A stretch of DNA of 64,000 bases from Atrina japonica (GCA_030159075.1 BROG01000226.1:610001-674000), one strand, 5' to 3'; shown: positions 1-12,075, counted from the stretch's first letter. Notes: generated from the sequence alone by a model not told the origin. Numbers and translations are program-made.

Positions 1-302
1 TGACAACATTTTCTGCTGGACAGAAAATAAAAAGGAACAAAATGTCACATTTTTAATTAGATTTATTTGTACATATTTTTTCATTACACTCATTTGTTTA
101 TGTAGATGCACAAATATCTACTGTGGTATTCATTGTTATCAAAATATATTGTATTATTTTATATTTTGTTCAAATTGTACTCATTTACTCAGATGTGATC
201 AAATTGTTTTCCCTCTGTTCTAGTGCTATTAAGATTATTGTTACAATATAAAACAATGCAAAGCATGTAGTATGTAGTTAAGTTATACATGTAGGTACAT
301 CA

Positions 303-500
303 TGGTGGCCTAGTGGTAAAGAGTTTGTCTTACAGACATGGGGAGTGGGGTTACCATATCAAAATCAAGCTCTCAATTCATTTTCTTCAGACATGAGAAT
401 TTTGTTTTAGCAATCAAAGCTGGATTTCAAGTCTCATCCTAACGACTTGTGACTTTCACATATTTTGCTGAGCACCAAAAAACAATTAAAGGAAAAATAA
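303..500 (+). mobile_element. Probable tRNA-derived SINE fragment
   Basis: An A-box-like TGGCCTAGTGGTAAAGAG near the 5' end is followed by a body whose 3' part (CGACTTGTGACTTTCACATA) recurs at about 12690 and 46900. B box poorly preserved. Confidence 0.4.
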
Positions 501-716
501 AGTCACATACTGTTTTAGAGAAATATCTGACCAGAGCCAAAAAGTGAATCAACAGCTTGAACAAGGCAAATACTCCTCCACCAAGCCACCCTGAGTCATT
601 TAAAAATAGAGGCTGCATAATAATATGATTTATATATCTTAATTTGATTTTTGAATATGTTTAACTGCTTAATGTAAAGATAAAACTGCTTAAGACAAAC
701 ACCTGTCAGAACAGAC

Positions 717-813
717 TTAACTCATTAACCCCTGAAAAACATGGTACATGTACTATTCTGTAAATCAATGACATAGGCCAGTCCAAATGTGTCTCTAAGG
801 GTGAATGAGTTAA
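717..813. mobile_element. 97-bp miniature inverted-repeat element (TTAACTCATT family), copy 1
   Basis: Ends TTAACTCATTAACCCC and GGGTGAATGAGTTAA are inverted copies. Related copies are at 18906-18994, 51594-51679, 59829-59917 and 59945-60032, sharing the core CTTCTGTAAATCA.TGAC...GTCCAAATGTGTCT. Confidence 0.7.
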
Positions 814-1478
814 TTATACATGTTATATGAGAAAGACATGTTTCACAAGTTTACATATAAATACCTTTATACCCACCTGTTGATGTACGTGACACTGCTG
901 GGCTGACTTCTTCATGTATTAAACTCACCTAACTTAATCAGGTGACTAATGGTGGTCTGTTGTCATCAAGTGGGTGTGCATTATTCGTAGTCTTTCAAAA
1001 GTTTTAAAATTCTTCTCAAATACTAATTGGTCAGTTCCCTATAGATTGTTATCATGTAGCATATCCAGTGTTAAGCTATAAAAGGTTATTTTTATTACTT
1101 CTGGATCATGGAATTTAGTGATAGGGTAACAGCTAAGAACAGATTGGTCATTTTTTTTTCTTTTTGAAATCTGATGAATTCAATGTATATACAAAAAAAA
1201 TTCAAGATTCTTTATTCATTTCTGTGGTATTTCACTTGAAGTATCTGGCAACAAAAGAAATTAACAAAGATTCTTTGCATTTATTTGCTGAATAGATTTC
1301 TATTAACTTGAAAAAATATGGAAGGAGCTGTTATTTTTGAACCTTAAAAAGATTTTATTTTTTTAAAAAAAAAGTGATCTAACTTTGTTTCAATACACCT
1401 TTAATTTTTTTAATCTTATACATTTTACCGCGAGTGTGCTTCTGTGTAGACTAAGAAATGAAATAACAGTGGGAACCT

Positions 1479-1606
1479 GTCTGAAAAGTGTGCTTCTGTG
1501 TTTCTATATTACAGTGGAACTGTCTGAAAAGTGTGCTTCTGTGTTTCTATATTACAGTGGAACCTGTCTGAAAAGTGTGCTTCTGTGTTTCTATATTACA
1601 GTGGAA
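1479..1606 (+). repeat. Three copies of a 43-44 bp unit
   Basis: CTGAAAAGTGTGCTTCTGTG recurs at 1481, 1524 and 1568, each followed by TTTCTATATTACAGTGGAAC. It looks like slippage at the left edge of the CAGTGGAACC element. The small plus-strand frame here is a repeat artefact. Confidence 0.8.
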
Positions 1607-1804
1607 CCAGTCTTGAGAGACCACTATCTTGAATGACCACCTGTATTTTGAAACCACATTTTGAAAACCATTTCAGTTGATTGACTGTACATTGTTTTAA
1701 GAAACTGATTGACTGTACATAGAATCTCTTTTAGGAGACCACCTGTCTTGAGAGAACACATTTTGGTGGCAGAATGGGTCGTCTCTCAAGACAGGTGCCA
1801 CTCT
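1599..1804. mobile_element. CAGTGGAACC inverted-repeat element, copy 1
   Basis: Begins CAGTGGAACCAGTCTTGAG after TA and ends CTCTCAAGACAGGTGCCACT, an inverted copy. Probably a Tc1/mariner-type non-autonomous element. Relatives at 32421, 38795 and 41425. Confidence 0.65.
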
Positions 1805-3526
1805 AATTGATAGCAATCTCTAGGAACAACTACAGCTAATCTGTTGATCCACATTAATTTTTAGATTTTTGAAAGACTACTTTAATATTGTGCTTCAATT
1901 GACACTTCTATACAGTAATCCTGAAGTAAGCATTATCATGGATATGTACATGATTGTAGGTAACCTTATGTACATACCATAGTTTCACCAGTTTGACTTG
2001 ACACACCCATACAGTATAATAAGCACACCCATGGATATGTACATGATTGCAGGTAACCCATTTTTGAAATGTTGGAAAAATGTATTATACCATGTTTAAC
2101 ATGTATTATATGCACTTAATTGATTGTGCACTGATTTTATTAAATATGGTGTCTTATGGGTGCTAAATATGAATTAAATAGTGTACTAAGAACAAAGTTC
2201 TGAATGGGGGTTAGAAATTTTGCTGACACCTATATATTGGTTACCTTGTAAATCAAATTATCAAGGATTTACAAAATAAATGTTCTGCTGTAGCCAAAGC
2301 CATTTAAATTTTGTTACGCTGCTTATCCTGAAGATAATTTACAGGAGACTTAGAGATACCTGGATAAATTAACTTTAGATGTATCAGATGAAATGGCCAG
2401 GTAAGCTAATATAGCCATCAGATAAATCCAAATTACTTCAGATATCCTAGGGAATGTTTTTATTTTGACTTGTGTGCCATAGTTGAATATACAATAGAAA
2501 TATACTGTACTATTATAAATTATGTGTGTTTTTTAAACATCTATTGATATTCTTTTTTCTTTCTTTTTCATATACCGGTAATGATATTTTTTATTAACAA
2601 GTCTTCTCAACTTCAATCTTTTACTTGATAATAGAATATATAATATTAATAATATCTGAAATAATACAGTGATTTTCAATGAATGTATAGAGCCTACATA
2701 ATCAGTCCACTCGTGATCACTGCCCTTTCAAATGACCTTGAACCAATTGATATTGTTGCATGTACATGTCTGAAGACATAACTTTCCTCATAAATTCATT
2801 TCATATATGAACATCTGTGATATTCAGGACCAACTAAATCATTTGATTTTAATTTTATATAATCTGTTTATTCCTGAAATTGATTAAACATCAATTTCTG
2901 TAAATATTTTACAAAATCCTTACACTGCATTCATATCTATTGCCCTTTCTCACATTTCCCTCTCTCTTCACACATCTTCATGCATATACTTTCTTCAATG
3001 AAATTTGATTTTTATTTTTCAACTAGTGACTAGAAAATTCATGTGAAAATGGTGCTTTTGTTTGTTTTTTTAATATGGCCATATGATACAGATCGCTTTT
3101 ATAAAGAGGTGATTCATTATACAGTTATGACTATACCATATTTGGTTGTTGATTTTTAAGTTCACTGCTGTTATCTAGTGTTTTGTTTTTGTCAGGTCTT
3201 GTGCAGAAATTCCTTAACTTCTCAACTTGACTATCTCTATTCAAAATTGGTATGAAGCATCTATAGGATGTGGGTAATAAAAATTGTTAAGTTCATGACA
3301 CCTTGATTAGAGGGTTCTGTAGATAAGGCACATATAAATGTGACCAGTTAGGGCTTTTTTTTAGAATATTGACCGATTTCTGTACAATCATAATTAATGG
3401 TGATCTTTCACTCATTGCAGTGTAAGTTCAGAATTCTATTTCTGTTTAAACTTTTTTTTTTTTTAAGCATTACTTGATGACTTACATAAAACAATATAAA
3501 AACTGTAAAGTCTGAGATTTGATGTT

Positions 3527-3790
3527 TTTCGGCATGGATTTCTTTTACTGTATACAAGATATTGTTTACTCATGTTAAAATTTCAGTTTTCGTCCTTAAA
3601 TGAGAGGTCAAATCTGAAGTGAAAGCCAAATTTTCAAGCTATATGATAGATACACGGACATACACAAGATACATGTCATCTTTGAGACTGGTGATTTAGG
3701 TCTAAGACAAAGTGAATGTTTTCTGTCATAAAAAATTAAAATATCTAGGGGCCAAAATGTCCAGGTACATATTTATATACAGTAGTTTAT
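3527..3790. mobile_element. Palindromic dispersed element (TTTTCG...GATTTAGG family)
   Basis: Shares TTTTCGTCCTTAAATGAGAGG, GGTGATTTAGG and GTGAATGTTTTCTGT with 57000-57217 (GATGAGAGGGTAAAT, GGTGATTTAGGGTGAA, GAAAATGTTTTCTGTTG). Ends near TATACAGTAG. Confidence 0.55.
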
Positions 3791-4561
3791 CATGTTTATG
3801 TAAGCTCACAAATTAACTTAGACAACGTAGCTCTTTTTTTCCTTGTGTGTCCTCATTGCGGATGCATTTGTTAAGCCAATGCAATGAACAATACTTTTCA
3901 GTAAGTAAAAATATATTATGATAGAATAAAGAAAGAAAATCGTTGATAACCCACCATTGTCTTTACCATGTTCATGATGTTTACACATATATATGCTAGA
4001 TCTACTTAAATTATTTTGAAAGAAGTTCTGCAATGTATGTCCCTTGTTAATGTCATTATGTTGTCTATGTATCTGCCATAATTAAATCAAAATAAACATT
4101 ATAATAAAAAGGTAACCATTTTTTTGTTGTAAATATTTTCTTCATACAAACATACCCGTTTTGAAATAAACATATTTCTTTGCACAATAGTTAGTTAATT
4201 AAGAGTATCATTGTATTGTTTAGATATAATTTTCTTTTTATAAATAACAATTTATTTGACTAGTTCGAACTTGAAATCAATACAACTGATCACAATGAAC
4301 CCAAGGGAAGTCCAACAGCCAATTTGCAAGCCAGCTGGAAAATTTCCCAAATTTTTGACAAAAACAAAATAGATTAAAGGTAGGTTGAGATCAGAACATA
4401 AGAAAAAATTTGTCTCCATCTAAACTCCAGGAGAACTTTTGGGGGTTCAGAAACTTGTATTTTACATATGTATATTACATCAGGGATGTCTTCATTAGTT
4501 TTTAAAAGGAGCTAGTCAAATAGACTCGTACAATATTTTAAATCCCTTTTAAGGAACATAT

Positions 4562-4813
4562 CTAAAGAGCATTAGCTGTGTTTAACAAGAAAATTTTCAA
4601 TTTTTTTTTTCTACTTTTACTACATGTACTAGATATACAATAACATATAAGAGCTATACACAGGCATAAACAATCTTTTATTCCTATACATTTTGTGAAA
4701 ATAAGGTCAGGTCCAGTGTGGCCTTCAGTTGAAGTTGAATTAATCAATTGCACTTGAAAAAGTGCCATACCTGGGTTTCTAAAGCAATTTTCACAATATA
4801 AATAGGAATTCAA
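4562..4813. mobile_element. Palindromic element related to 54774-55077
   Basis: CATTAGCTGTG, GATATACAATAACA and TTCCTATACATTTTGTGAAA also occur at 54774-54890. Internal inverted arms ATTCCTATACATTTTGTGAAA and TTTCACAATATAAATAGGAAT. The minus-strand 83-codon frame is not a gene. Confidence 0.5.
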
Positions 4814-4986
4814 AAATTGTCATGCCTCCGAATATCTCATTTTTACAAGTTGATGGAACATCAACGCAGTTATGTTATGCTAAGTTGTTTATTGGGAACA
4901 AGTCAAAGCACATTTTGTCAGTATGGGGTTAATAACACATTATATTGCCGCAAAATTACACATGTATGTAAAAGAGACAAATACAT

Positions 4987-5381
4987 TGTAAAAGAGACAA
5001 ATACTGCCTCTGCTTGGATTCGAACCTAGGACCCCTGGTTTACAAGTCTGGTGCTCTACCGATCGAGTTGGGGAAACCCCACTAGCTCAAGCTAGTAGGA
5101 GCACCATATAACAACCTGCCACATTATCCCCCTCCATTGAAAGAGTCGTCCCGACTCTCTTTAGAGGTAGCTATCACCTGTGGGGCATTTAAGGAAATCA
5201 ACATTACCAGGAAGAACCTAGGTCCCAACGTGGGCGCCATTGTAAAAGAGACAAATACTGTCTCTGCTTGGATTCGAACCTAGGACCCCTGGTTTACAAG
5301 TTGGTGCTCTACCAATCGAGCTAAAGGGGAAACCCCACTAGCTCAAGCTAGTAGGAACACCATATAACTAACCCTGCCACA
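4987..5381 (-). mobile_element. Miniature LTR element (TRIM-like), family A, with tRNA-like LTRs
   Basis: Read on the minus strand: 5' LTR 5381-5241 (TGTGGCAG...TTTTACA), one spacer base, then a primer-binding site TGGCGCCCACGTTGGGAC at 5239-5222, and about 117 bp of internal DNA without coding capacity. A purine tract (AATGGAGGGGGATAA at 5138-5124) follows, then the 3' LTR 5123-4987. The LTRs are about 140 bp and nearly identical. The primer site resembles the one that pairs with lysine tRNA in many retroelements. Each LTR contains tRNA-like sequence with a perfect B box GGTTCGAATCC (5280-5270 and 5026-5016) and an A-box-like TAGCTCGATTGG in the right copy (5323-5312). The anticodon-loop-like CTTGTAA suggests Thr(UGU). 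A 20-bp duplicate of the LTR tip precedes it at 4967-4986. No clean target duplication is seen. Confidence 0.75.
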
Positions 5382-6229
5382 TTTATGTGTATTTCAGCAA
5401 CATAAACTTAACTTCAAGACCGAAATTTCCAAATCACACTTTAACCGTATATTTTTGCTTTTTAAAATTATGAAAATATAGTAACAATTCGCTAAAAAAT
5501 ATCGGTCCACAAGACTTGTTGAAATATATGCTATTAAAGGTCAGTTCAGCATCCTTTATGAATTTCAGGATATTATAAATTTGCTTTAGAATGTTACTTT
5601 TCAATTATTTTTTACCATTATACTCTTGTGATAGAATTGACATTAAATGCGATATACTGGACTGTTAACAATTCTTGCGCACGATTAATATGCAAATGAG
5701 TTTTGGTCAAGTTTCCCTTACTGTGTATTGGCAAGATCTGTCTGTGAAGTTGGACATCGAAGTTGCGTCATTCCTCATTCACGTGATCTTAACTGATGAG
5801 AAACCCGTGGCGGCAGTCTTTGAAGTTGGGAAAATGTTTTACATGTACAAGTATTGACCTAGAGATTTAATTAAGGCTACTGATAGGAAGTATAGCGTAA
5901 GGGTATACTACTGCCCTGTCGCATAGAAATTTAATATCGATGAAACGATGTTTATAAGCACAAGATTTTATAATCATATCGCTGATCTATGTAGTTTGTT
6001 GCATAATAAATAAGCCATCAGTACTCACGTTAGGCCAAATGTCTGACACGATTTTAAGTTACTTTTTTTGTAAAACTTAATTTTACCGAATTAAAAAGTA
6101 TTCAGTTTACTGAGTGTATTATACCTCATTAAAACTTATGATTGCCATCAACTCGTATCAGTACTTTGATAATTATTGCACACAGTCTAAGTAGCAAAAA
6201 AAGGAAAACTTAATTTGAACTAGAGGCTC

Positions 6230-8375
6230 CCAGGAGCCTGTATAGCTCACCTAGGTAGATGCAAGACGTAAATTAGCCTATTTTGACCCCTTATTTCCTT
6301 AATCACTAGATGCAACTTCAGATTTGGAAGATACTTTTTTTTTTCACTCCAGGCAAGTTAAAATCCAACATTATTTAGTCTTACCAGCAAAAAAAAAAAC
6401 ACTGACAGGAAGTGCAAAAAAATATGATAATCTTCAGGTAATATAGAGAGAGAAATTGACAAAATAATACCTGCAATCCCGACAGGGTCTTTCTGTATAT
6501 ATATTGATGTGAACTTGAGCAAAACTCATTAACAAACTTTTGTTTAAGTTTGAAATTCATTTTAACATAATTGCCTCATCATGTTTCTTTAATTCTATTT
6601 TGTTAACTACAAAAAAGAAAAAACTGAATTTGTTTCAATAACATTATTAAACCTTTACCTTTCAGATTCACATAAATAAATAAAGAACAATTGACCAACA
6701 TCAAATCTAGACACTTGGTATCTCTGAAAACCCATACAGGATATTATAAATGTCATACCCACTATCATACTGAGGGCATTCATAAGTTCAGCAACTGTAA
6801 ATTAACTAAATCATTTTTGTTTATATGTAAATTAAATTTGAACATTCCCATAGGGTCCAATGTTGAATATCTCCTCCACTGATGGCCATTGGATTTTGTG
6901 CGGCCCTCAAAAACACCAATGTTGTAGGCCACCCAAAGACTGTTGTCGGCATTCTTGGTACCAATTGGCTAGGGGTTTTAAAGAAAAAGATCTTTTAAAA
7001 TTGTTCCCATAGGGTCCAATGTTAACCTATTTTCCCCGTCGGCCACTTCAGGTGCAGACTTAAAAGAACACCAGTTTCAGAAGGTACATCTAAGGACTGT
7101 AAAGCCAAGTTTGGTTCCAATTGGCTCACTGTTTTCAGAGAAAAATATCTTAAGAACGTATTTTCCCATAAGATCCATATTACAATAATGTTAGTACAAA
7201 AGCGGCCATGTAGATTGAAGCACAAAAAAACCCAATGTATTCATCTAAAGACTATTGTGCCAAGTTTGGTTCCCATTGGCTAATGGGTTTTAGAGAACAA
7301 GATCTTTGATATTTTTCATATAGGGTCCAATATTAACTATGTTCCGCTGGCGGCCATCATGGATTAGGTGCAGACTTAAACAAACACCGTTTTTCAGACG
7401 ATCACATACAAAACTTGACCAAGTTTGGTTCCAATCTGCTCAGTAGTTTCAGAGAAAAATATCTTTGAACGTATTTTCATAAGGTCCACGTTATCATATG
7501 TTTTACACTGGCGGCCATTTGGATTCGGTGTAGCACTCAAAAACCCCAATGTTGAAGGGGGCCATCCAAAGACTATTGTGGCCAAGTTTGGTTTCCCATT
7601 GGCTAAAGGGATTTTTAGAGAAAAAGATCTTTGATATTTTTCCCTAGTAGGGTCCAATATTAACCTATGTTCCCGCTTAAGGCCATCATGGATTAGGTGC
7701 AACTGAAAAAACACCGGTTTCAAAAGATACATCTAAACAGATGAAATAAAAAAAAAAGGTATGACCAAGTTTGGTTCCAATTTGCTCAGTAGTTTCAGAG
7801 AAAAATATCTTTGATGGTACCTTCCCATAAGGTCCAACGTTAAAATATGTTCTCCCCTGGCGGCCATCAAGAATTTGATGTGGCCCTCAAAAACCATAAT
7901 GTTTGTTTACCATCCAAAACTATTGTGGCCATTTGGTTCCCATTGGCTAAAGGGTTTTAGAGAAAAAGATCTTTGATATTGTTCCCATAGGGTCCAATGT
8001 TAACCTATGTTCCCCGCTGGCGGCCAACTTGGATTAGGTGCAGATTAGAAATGGACAACGGTTTCAGAAGGTACCATCTAAGGACTACTATGACCAAGTT
8101 TGGTTCTAATTGGCTCACTAGTGACAGAGAAAAATATCTTTGAATATATTTTCCCATAGGGTCCAATGTTAATCTATTCCCCACTGGCGGCCATCTTGGA
8201 CTTAGGTGCGGACATGCCGGAACAATTTTGTAGACCACCCAAGGATGTTGTGACAAAGTTTGGCCCAGCTTTCTGAGTTGATTTTAATGACGGACGGACG
8301 ACGACGCCGACGACGACAACGGATGCCAAGTGATGGCAAAAGCTCACATGGCCTTTTAGGCCAGGTGAGCTAAAA
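6230..8375. repeat. Large dispersed repeat with about nine internal 160-bp tandem units
   Basis: The unit contains GGGTCCAATGTTAACCTATG, GGCGGCCATCTTGGATTAGG and CCAAGTTTGGTTCCAATTGG; phrases recur every roughly 155-165 bp from 6850 to 8270. Outer ends AGCTCACCTAGG and CCAGGTGAGCT are inverted copies, as in the elements at 57830 and 62285. Several short frames on both strands here are by-products. Confidence 0.8.
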
Positions 8376-8379
8376 AAGC

Positions 8380-9780
8380 ACAGGTAATGTGCCCCTTGAA
8401 CCTAAATGAATATTGTACACTAGAACATAAGTGCCCTCTGGTACTTGATTTTTATACTTTTTTTTTTTTTTTGCACAGACCACACATTATTTGTGATTTC
8501 TTATTTATCTCCCCTTGGCAAAGAACGAGGATCTTCAGTGATAAAACATAAAAACCTTTTACTCAAGGGTAGTGTGTGATTATTTTGGTTTGCAAAACTC
8601 AGCAACTCTTGAAAAAAGAAATTCAAAATGTGAAAATTTAATAAACAACAAAAAAGACACATGTATCAGAACAGCTTAAATAAGCCTTTGACACAGTAGA
8701 GCTTAAAGAACAATACCCCAAAACTTTTGTGACCTGCGCTAAAAATGACACCGTCTCTGAATACCCCTGGTAAGTTCACTTAAATCTCAGCACTATTGTG
8801 TAAAAATCTCATTAACATCCATATTCTTGAATTCATCAATGAAATTGGACATTACCAGTATTCATGTTTGGGCAAGTCAAACTCCTCACCATTCTTCTAC
8901 CTCTCATCAGCTCCTTTGGAACATCTCTTTAAAATTCAGGCAACTCAACAATTTCTGTCAGACTTGTTTACAAAACTGTTCCCAAAACAATGCTGTAAAG
9001 CCTTTACTGATTGGATGAAATATCTTTAGAAATAAATGAAGAGATCAATATGACAGTAACATTAGTCAAAAGTATGTAGATTCAAGCCAAATAAGCCAAG
9101 GTATTCAGCTACAGTGTAAATAGCCCAGGTCACACATCATCAATGAAATCTACAACAACACAACTTAGAATGCATCATAAATATTTAATATAACTAGCAC
9201 TATATTCTCATCAATCTTTACAGTCTTAAACATTCAGTTACAACGCTCACATACAAAACTTCCGATATTTCCTCTGGCAAACCTAGTATGCTTCCAGAAT
9301 TGTCCACATATCACGATCATTCTCCACAAATTTGGATTGCAGTACAGGTGTTGAAAAATATGGTGGTCCAAAATCCAAGACCCGATGTTTCTCAGGGATG
9401 ACCAGCTGATTACTATGTACTAGTAGTCTATTAGACAGTTAATATTAAGAAACATATCAGAATAGATAAATGAAAAAATCTGTTTAAATCGTTCACCTAA
9501 ACTGATGAAATAAAAAAAAAGGTATACAGTCTTGTTCTTACTTTGGCACATTTATCTATGAAAACTAGATTTAAGTATGAAAAGTAGCAAGAATTTATGG
9601 GTTTTTTTAAAAATGGACATTACAGAAGAACAACAATTAAGATGCATCACATTTTCAACATGCTTTGAACAGAAACGGTGACAATACCTATAAGTCATCA
9701 TGCTACATGACCAGATAGGGAGTCTGTTGACTTGTTATATTTGGCTATGACTGACCACAGAAAAGTTTGTGTAGGTACGG
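8380..9780. other. Gene-free stretch
   Basis: AT-rich, no splice-flanked coding exon recognised. Two overlapping short frames near 8800-9030 have no recognisable product. Confidence 0.4.
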
Positions 9781-9784
9781 ATTG

Positions 9785-10015
9785 ATTTCCTGGCTAAGTG
9801 GTGAGAACACCACATTTTAAACATGAAGTCTCTTTTATTTCAGAGCAGGTCCAAGCCTCAATGACCCTTAAGTGATTATATGAGAATGTTTGCCAGTTTA
9901 CTTGAGGATGGCAGGGAGGTCTCCTCCCAGGTACACTGTAACTGGGTTCTTTCCTCCTCCATTAAAAACTACCACACAGCAAAAATAAATATTGGGTGTG
10001 GCATAAACCACCATT
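9785..10015 (+). mobile_element. SINE-like repeat, copy 1
   Basis: Shares CATGAAGTCTCTT, TTTGCCAGTTTACTTGAGGA, GGTCT...TCCTCCATTAAAA and GTGTGGCATAAACCA with copies at 13915-14065, 59058-59258 and 59322-59535. A tRNA-like head is clearest in the 59258 copy. The 73-codon frame over it is spurious. Confidence 0.6.
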
Positions 10016-10044
10016 TAAATGAAAAGAAATTGTGTCTCTGTATG

Positions 10045-10051
10045 TGTGTGA

Positions 10052-10085
<34 letters not shown>
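10045..10085. repeat. (AG)n microsatellite
   Basis: About 20 AG units with a few interruptions. Confidence 0.9.
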
Positions 10086-10331
10086 TTTAGAAGCTGGTTA
10101 ACTATGAAGTACAATAGAAAACAATCGATCATGTTACCAACACATAACAAAGACAAAAATTAATTATATGAATGCCTAGGCATGTTTGAAGAACAGTATT
10201 CAACTAAACTGGTAATGGCATACAACATACATGTAAATTACATTTTCAACAAAACTGCCTAACTCTGGTTTCTTCCTGTAAACCACAGACTAATCTAAAT
10301 TATGAATTGGGGCAAACAAGATATTCCACAA

Positions 10332-10574
10332 TCATGAATTCTTGTAAACAGAAGATAAAATATCCATATGACAGAAGTAACAATACATTTTTTTTTCTAG
10401 TTTTGGGGAAGTGGTAAACATTTTCAAGTTCATTACATCATCATGAAAATGGAATCTTCCTTTAGACACTCGAATGACTCCTGGAGTAAGACATTGTGGA
10501 ATTATATCCCTTCGGTTGTTGGTGCCAGGAAAACGTGTATCAAACTTCTGTTTAACTGTAATTTGAATTGTAAT
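10332..10574 (-). CDS. Open terminal-exon candidate (80 codons), unidentified
   Basis: On the minus strand a strong acceptor (pyrimidine-rich, TATATTCCAG) at 10575-10576 is followed directly by 80 open codons ending in TGA at 10332-10334. I do not recognise the product. It includes KQKFDTRFPGTNNRRDIIPQ, then CLTPGVIRVSKGRFHFHDD, and ends with CYFCHMDILSSVYKNS. In such AT-rich DNA this length of open frame is uncommon but not decisive. Two readings fit. It may be the untranslated last exon of COPS8, reached from the donor 15 nt after its stop. Or it may be the last coding exon of an unseen or alternative transcript. I found no matching upstream coding exon that is not COPS8. Confidence 0.35.
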   Translation of the reverse strand: MTIQITVKQKFDTRFPGTNNRRDIIPQCLTPGVIRVSKGRFHFHDDVMNLKMFTTSPKLEKKMYCYFCHMDILSSVYKNS

Positions 10575-10749
10575 CTGGAATATAAAAGAATTGAAATTGT
10601 AAATTAGTATTTAAGTTTAGAAAAAGTATATATACCTTATTTGGCACAGGAGATGAAAACATAATAGAAAATGATCATTTAGAATGTTTTTAAATGAGGC
10701 AAACATTGCATTTAATTTTAATGCTTTGAACATAAGTGACAAAGTCATG

Positions 10750-10915
10750 ATTGTATACTGATAGTTGCTTTTATTCACGGAGGATTTAATATTGCTATAT
10801 TCGCGGTTATACAAAAATGAAATTAAATTCCTGTGAATTTAATACTCGTGAATAAGTTCTTTTAAGAAAAACACAAAATTTTCTCACCGTGAAATTATAC
10901 AAATATACAGTATAT
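10750..10915. repeat. Palindromic AT-rich repeat
   Basis: TTCACGGAGGATTTAATATT...GTGAATTTAATACTCGTGAA and the end ATATACAGTATATT suggest an inverted-repeat element. Boundaries uncertain. Confidence 0.35.
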
Positions 10916-11608
10916 TTTGAATTGCCAATTTTGAAGTACATAAAAGATTTAGTTTGTGTTTTCCATACTTTCTTTTTGGTTAATTTCTGAGGCCATAGGC
11001 CTAGACAGCCACATGATAAATATCTGTATACACAGTTCATATCTTTATGAACCTGCTTTAACTCATCGACCAAAGAGGCCGTATCTGGACTCATCCATTT
11101 CAAAGAATGATAGTCTACAATTAGAATTAAGGAGTGTACAATTTAGAATTTATATTCTACAAGAATTTACATTTGATGATATTCTGGTCACTTCTTAATT
11201 GCGACAGTAGTGTGAGTAGAACATACTAATCTTGATCTGGGTGAGTCTAAATGTGACTGCAGGAGATGATGTTACAGAAGTAAACTATTCTATGGGTTTC
11301 TTTTTATATTGGTTGTAAATCATGTTTGTAGAAAAGACAGAGGCATTCCATCTTTGCTTTGTGTACTCTGTAGACAGATTCTCTTGTATTTTGTGAGGCA
11401 TGTCACCAAATGATATTTACCAATAGCCCAAAATTTGACAACAGATAGAACTTGAACAATTCACAAAAGACAATGAAGGAGAAAGACTGATTTCAATAGG
11501 TTACCCAAGTGAAACCAAGGGGAGGAGGCTAAATATTTTGTTTGTATCATCCATCCATCTTTTTGGTTAATTTCTGGGTTAAAGTTTTGTAGCTGTTCAC
11601 TTGATAAC

Positions 11609-11925
11609 ATAGTATCACAGGTAGGAGACAAATACTGATTCATCACAGGTAGGAGACAAATACTGATTCATCACAGGTAGGAGACAAATACTGATTCATC
11701 ACAGGTAGAAGACAAATACTGATTCATCACAGGTAGAAGACAAATACTGATTCATCACAGATAGGAGACAAATACTGATTCATCACAGGTAGGAGACAAA
11801 TACTGATTCATCACAGGTAGGAGACAAATACTGATTCATCACAGGTAGGAGACAAATACTGATTCATCACAGGTAGGAGATAAATACTGATTCATCACAG
11901 GTAGAAGATAAATACTGATTCATCA
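11609..11925 (+). repeat. 28-bp minisatellite, about 11 copies
   Basis: Unit starts TCACAGGTAGGAGACAAATA and ends CTGATTCA. It sits inside a copy of a dispersed repeat whose single-unit form is visible at 54555-54605. Confidence 0.95.
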
Positions 11926-12075
11926 ATACTCTCAGAATGCTTGAACATCATTATTATTTCTTTTCTAATTCTCTTTCAAAGGTCAGTAAATTTTGTGAAA
12001 GCACACCTTTAATGGTCAGCCATAGGAAGAATTTGTAAAACGATTGTATATTAGTTATGATAAGTACATACTTAC

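Larger units (their letters stand above)
1..4560. other. Gene-free left flank
   Basis: No exon with splice signals and a recognisable product. It contains the SINE fragment, the first miniature element, a 44-bp triplication, a CAGTGGAACC element and a TTTTCGTCC-type palindrome (about 3527-3790). The rest is unannotatable AT-rich DNA. Confidence 0.5.

Noticed and set aside
5000..5085. Functional tRNA gene
   Set aside because: The B box is good, but the acceptor stem does not close and the anticodon arm is mismatched; the sequence is part of an LTR present twice.
10807..11198. Overlapping frames on both strands near 10.8-11.2 kb
   Set aside because: No recognisable product, no supporting splice sites; the sequence is partly a palindromic repeat.
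11609..11925. CRISPR array
   Set aside because: Units are directly tandem with no unique spacers, in an animal intron-rich context; it is a minisatellite. The same applies to 41926-42430 and 36895-37660.
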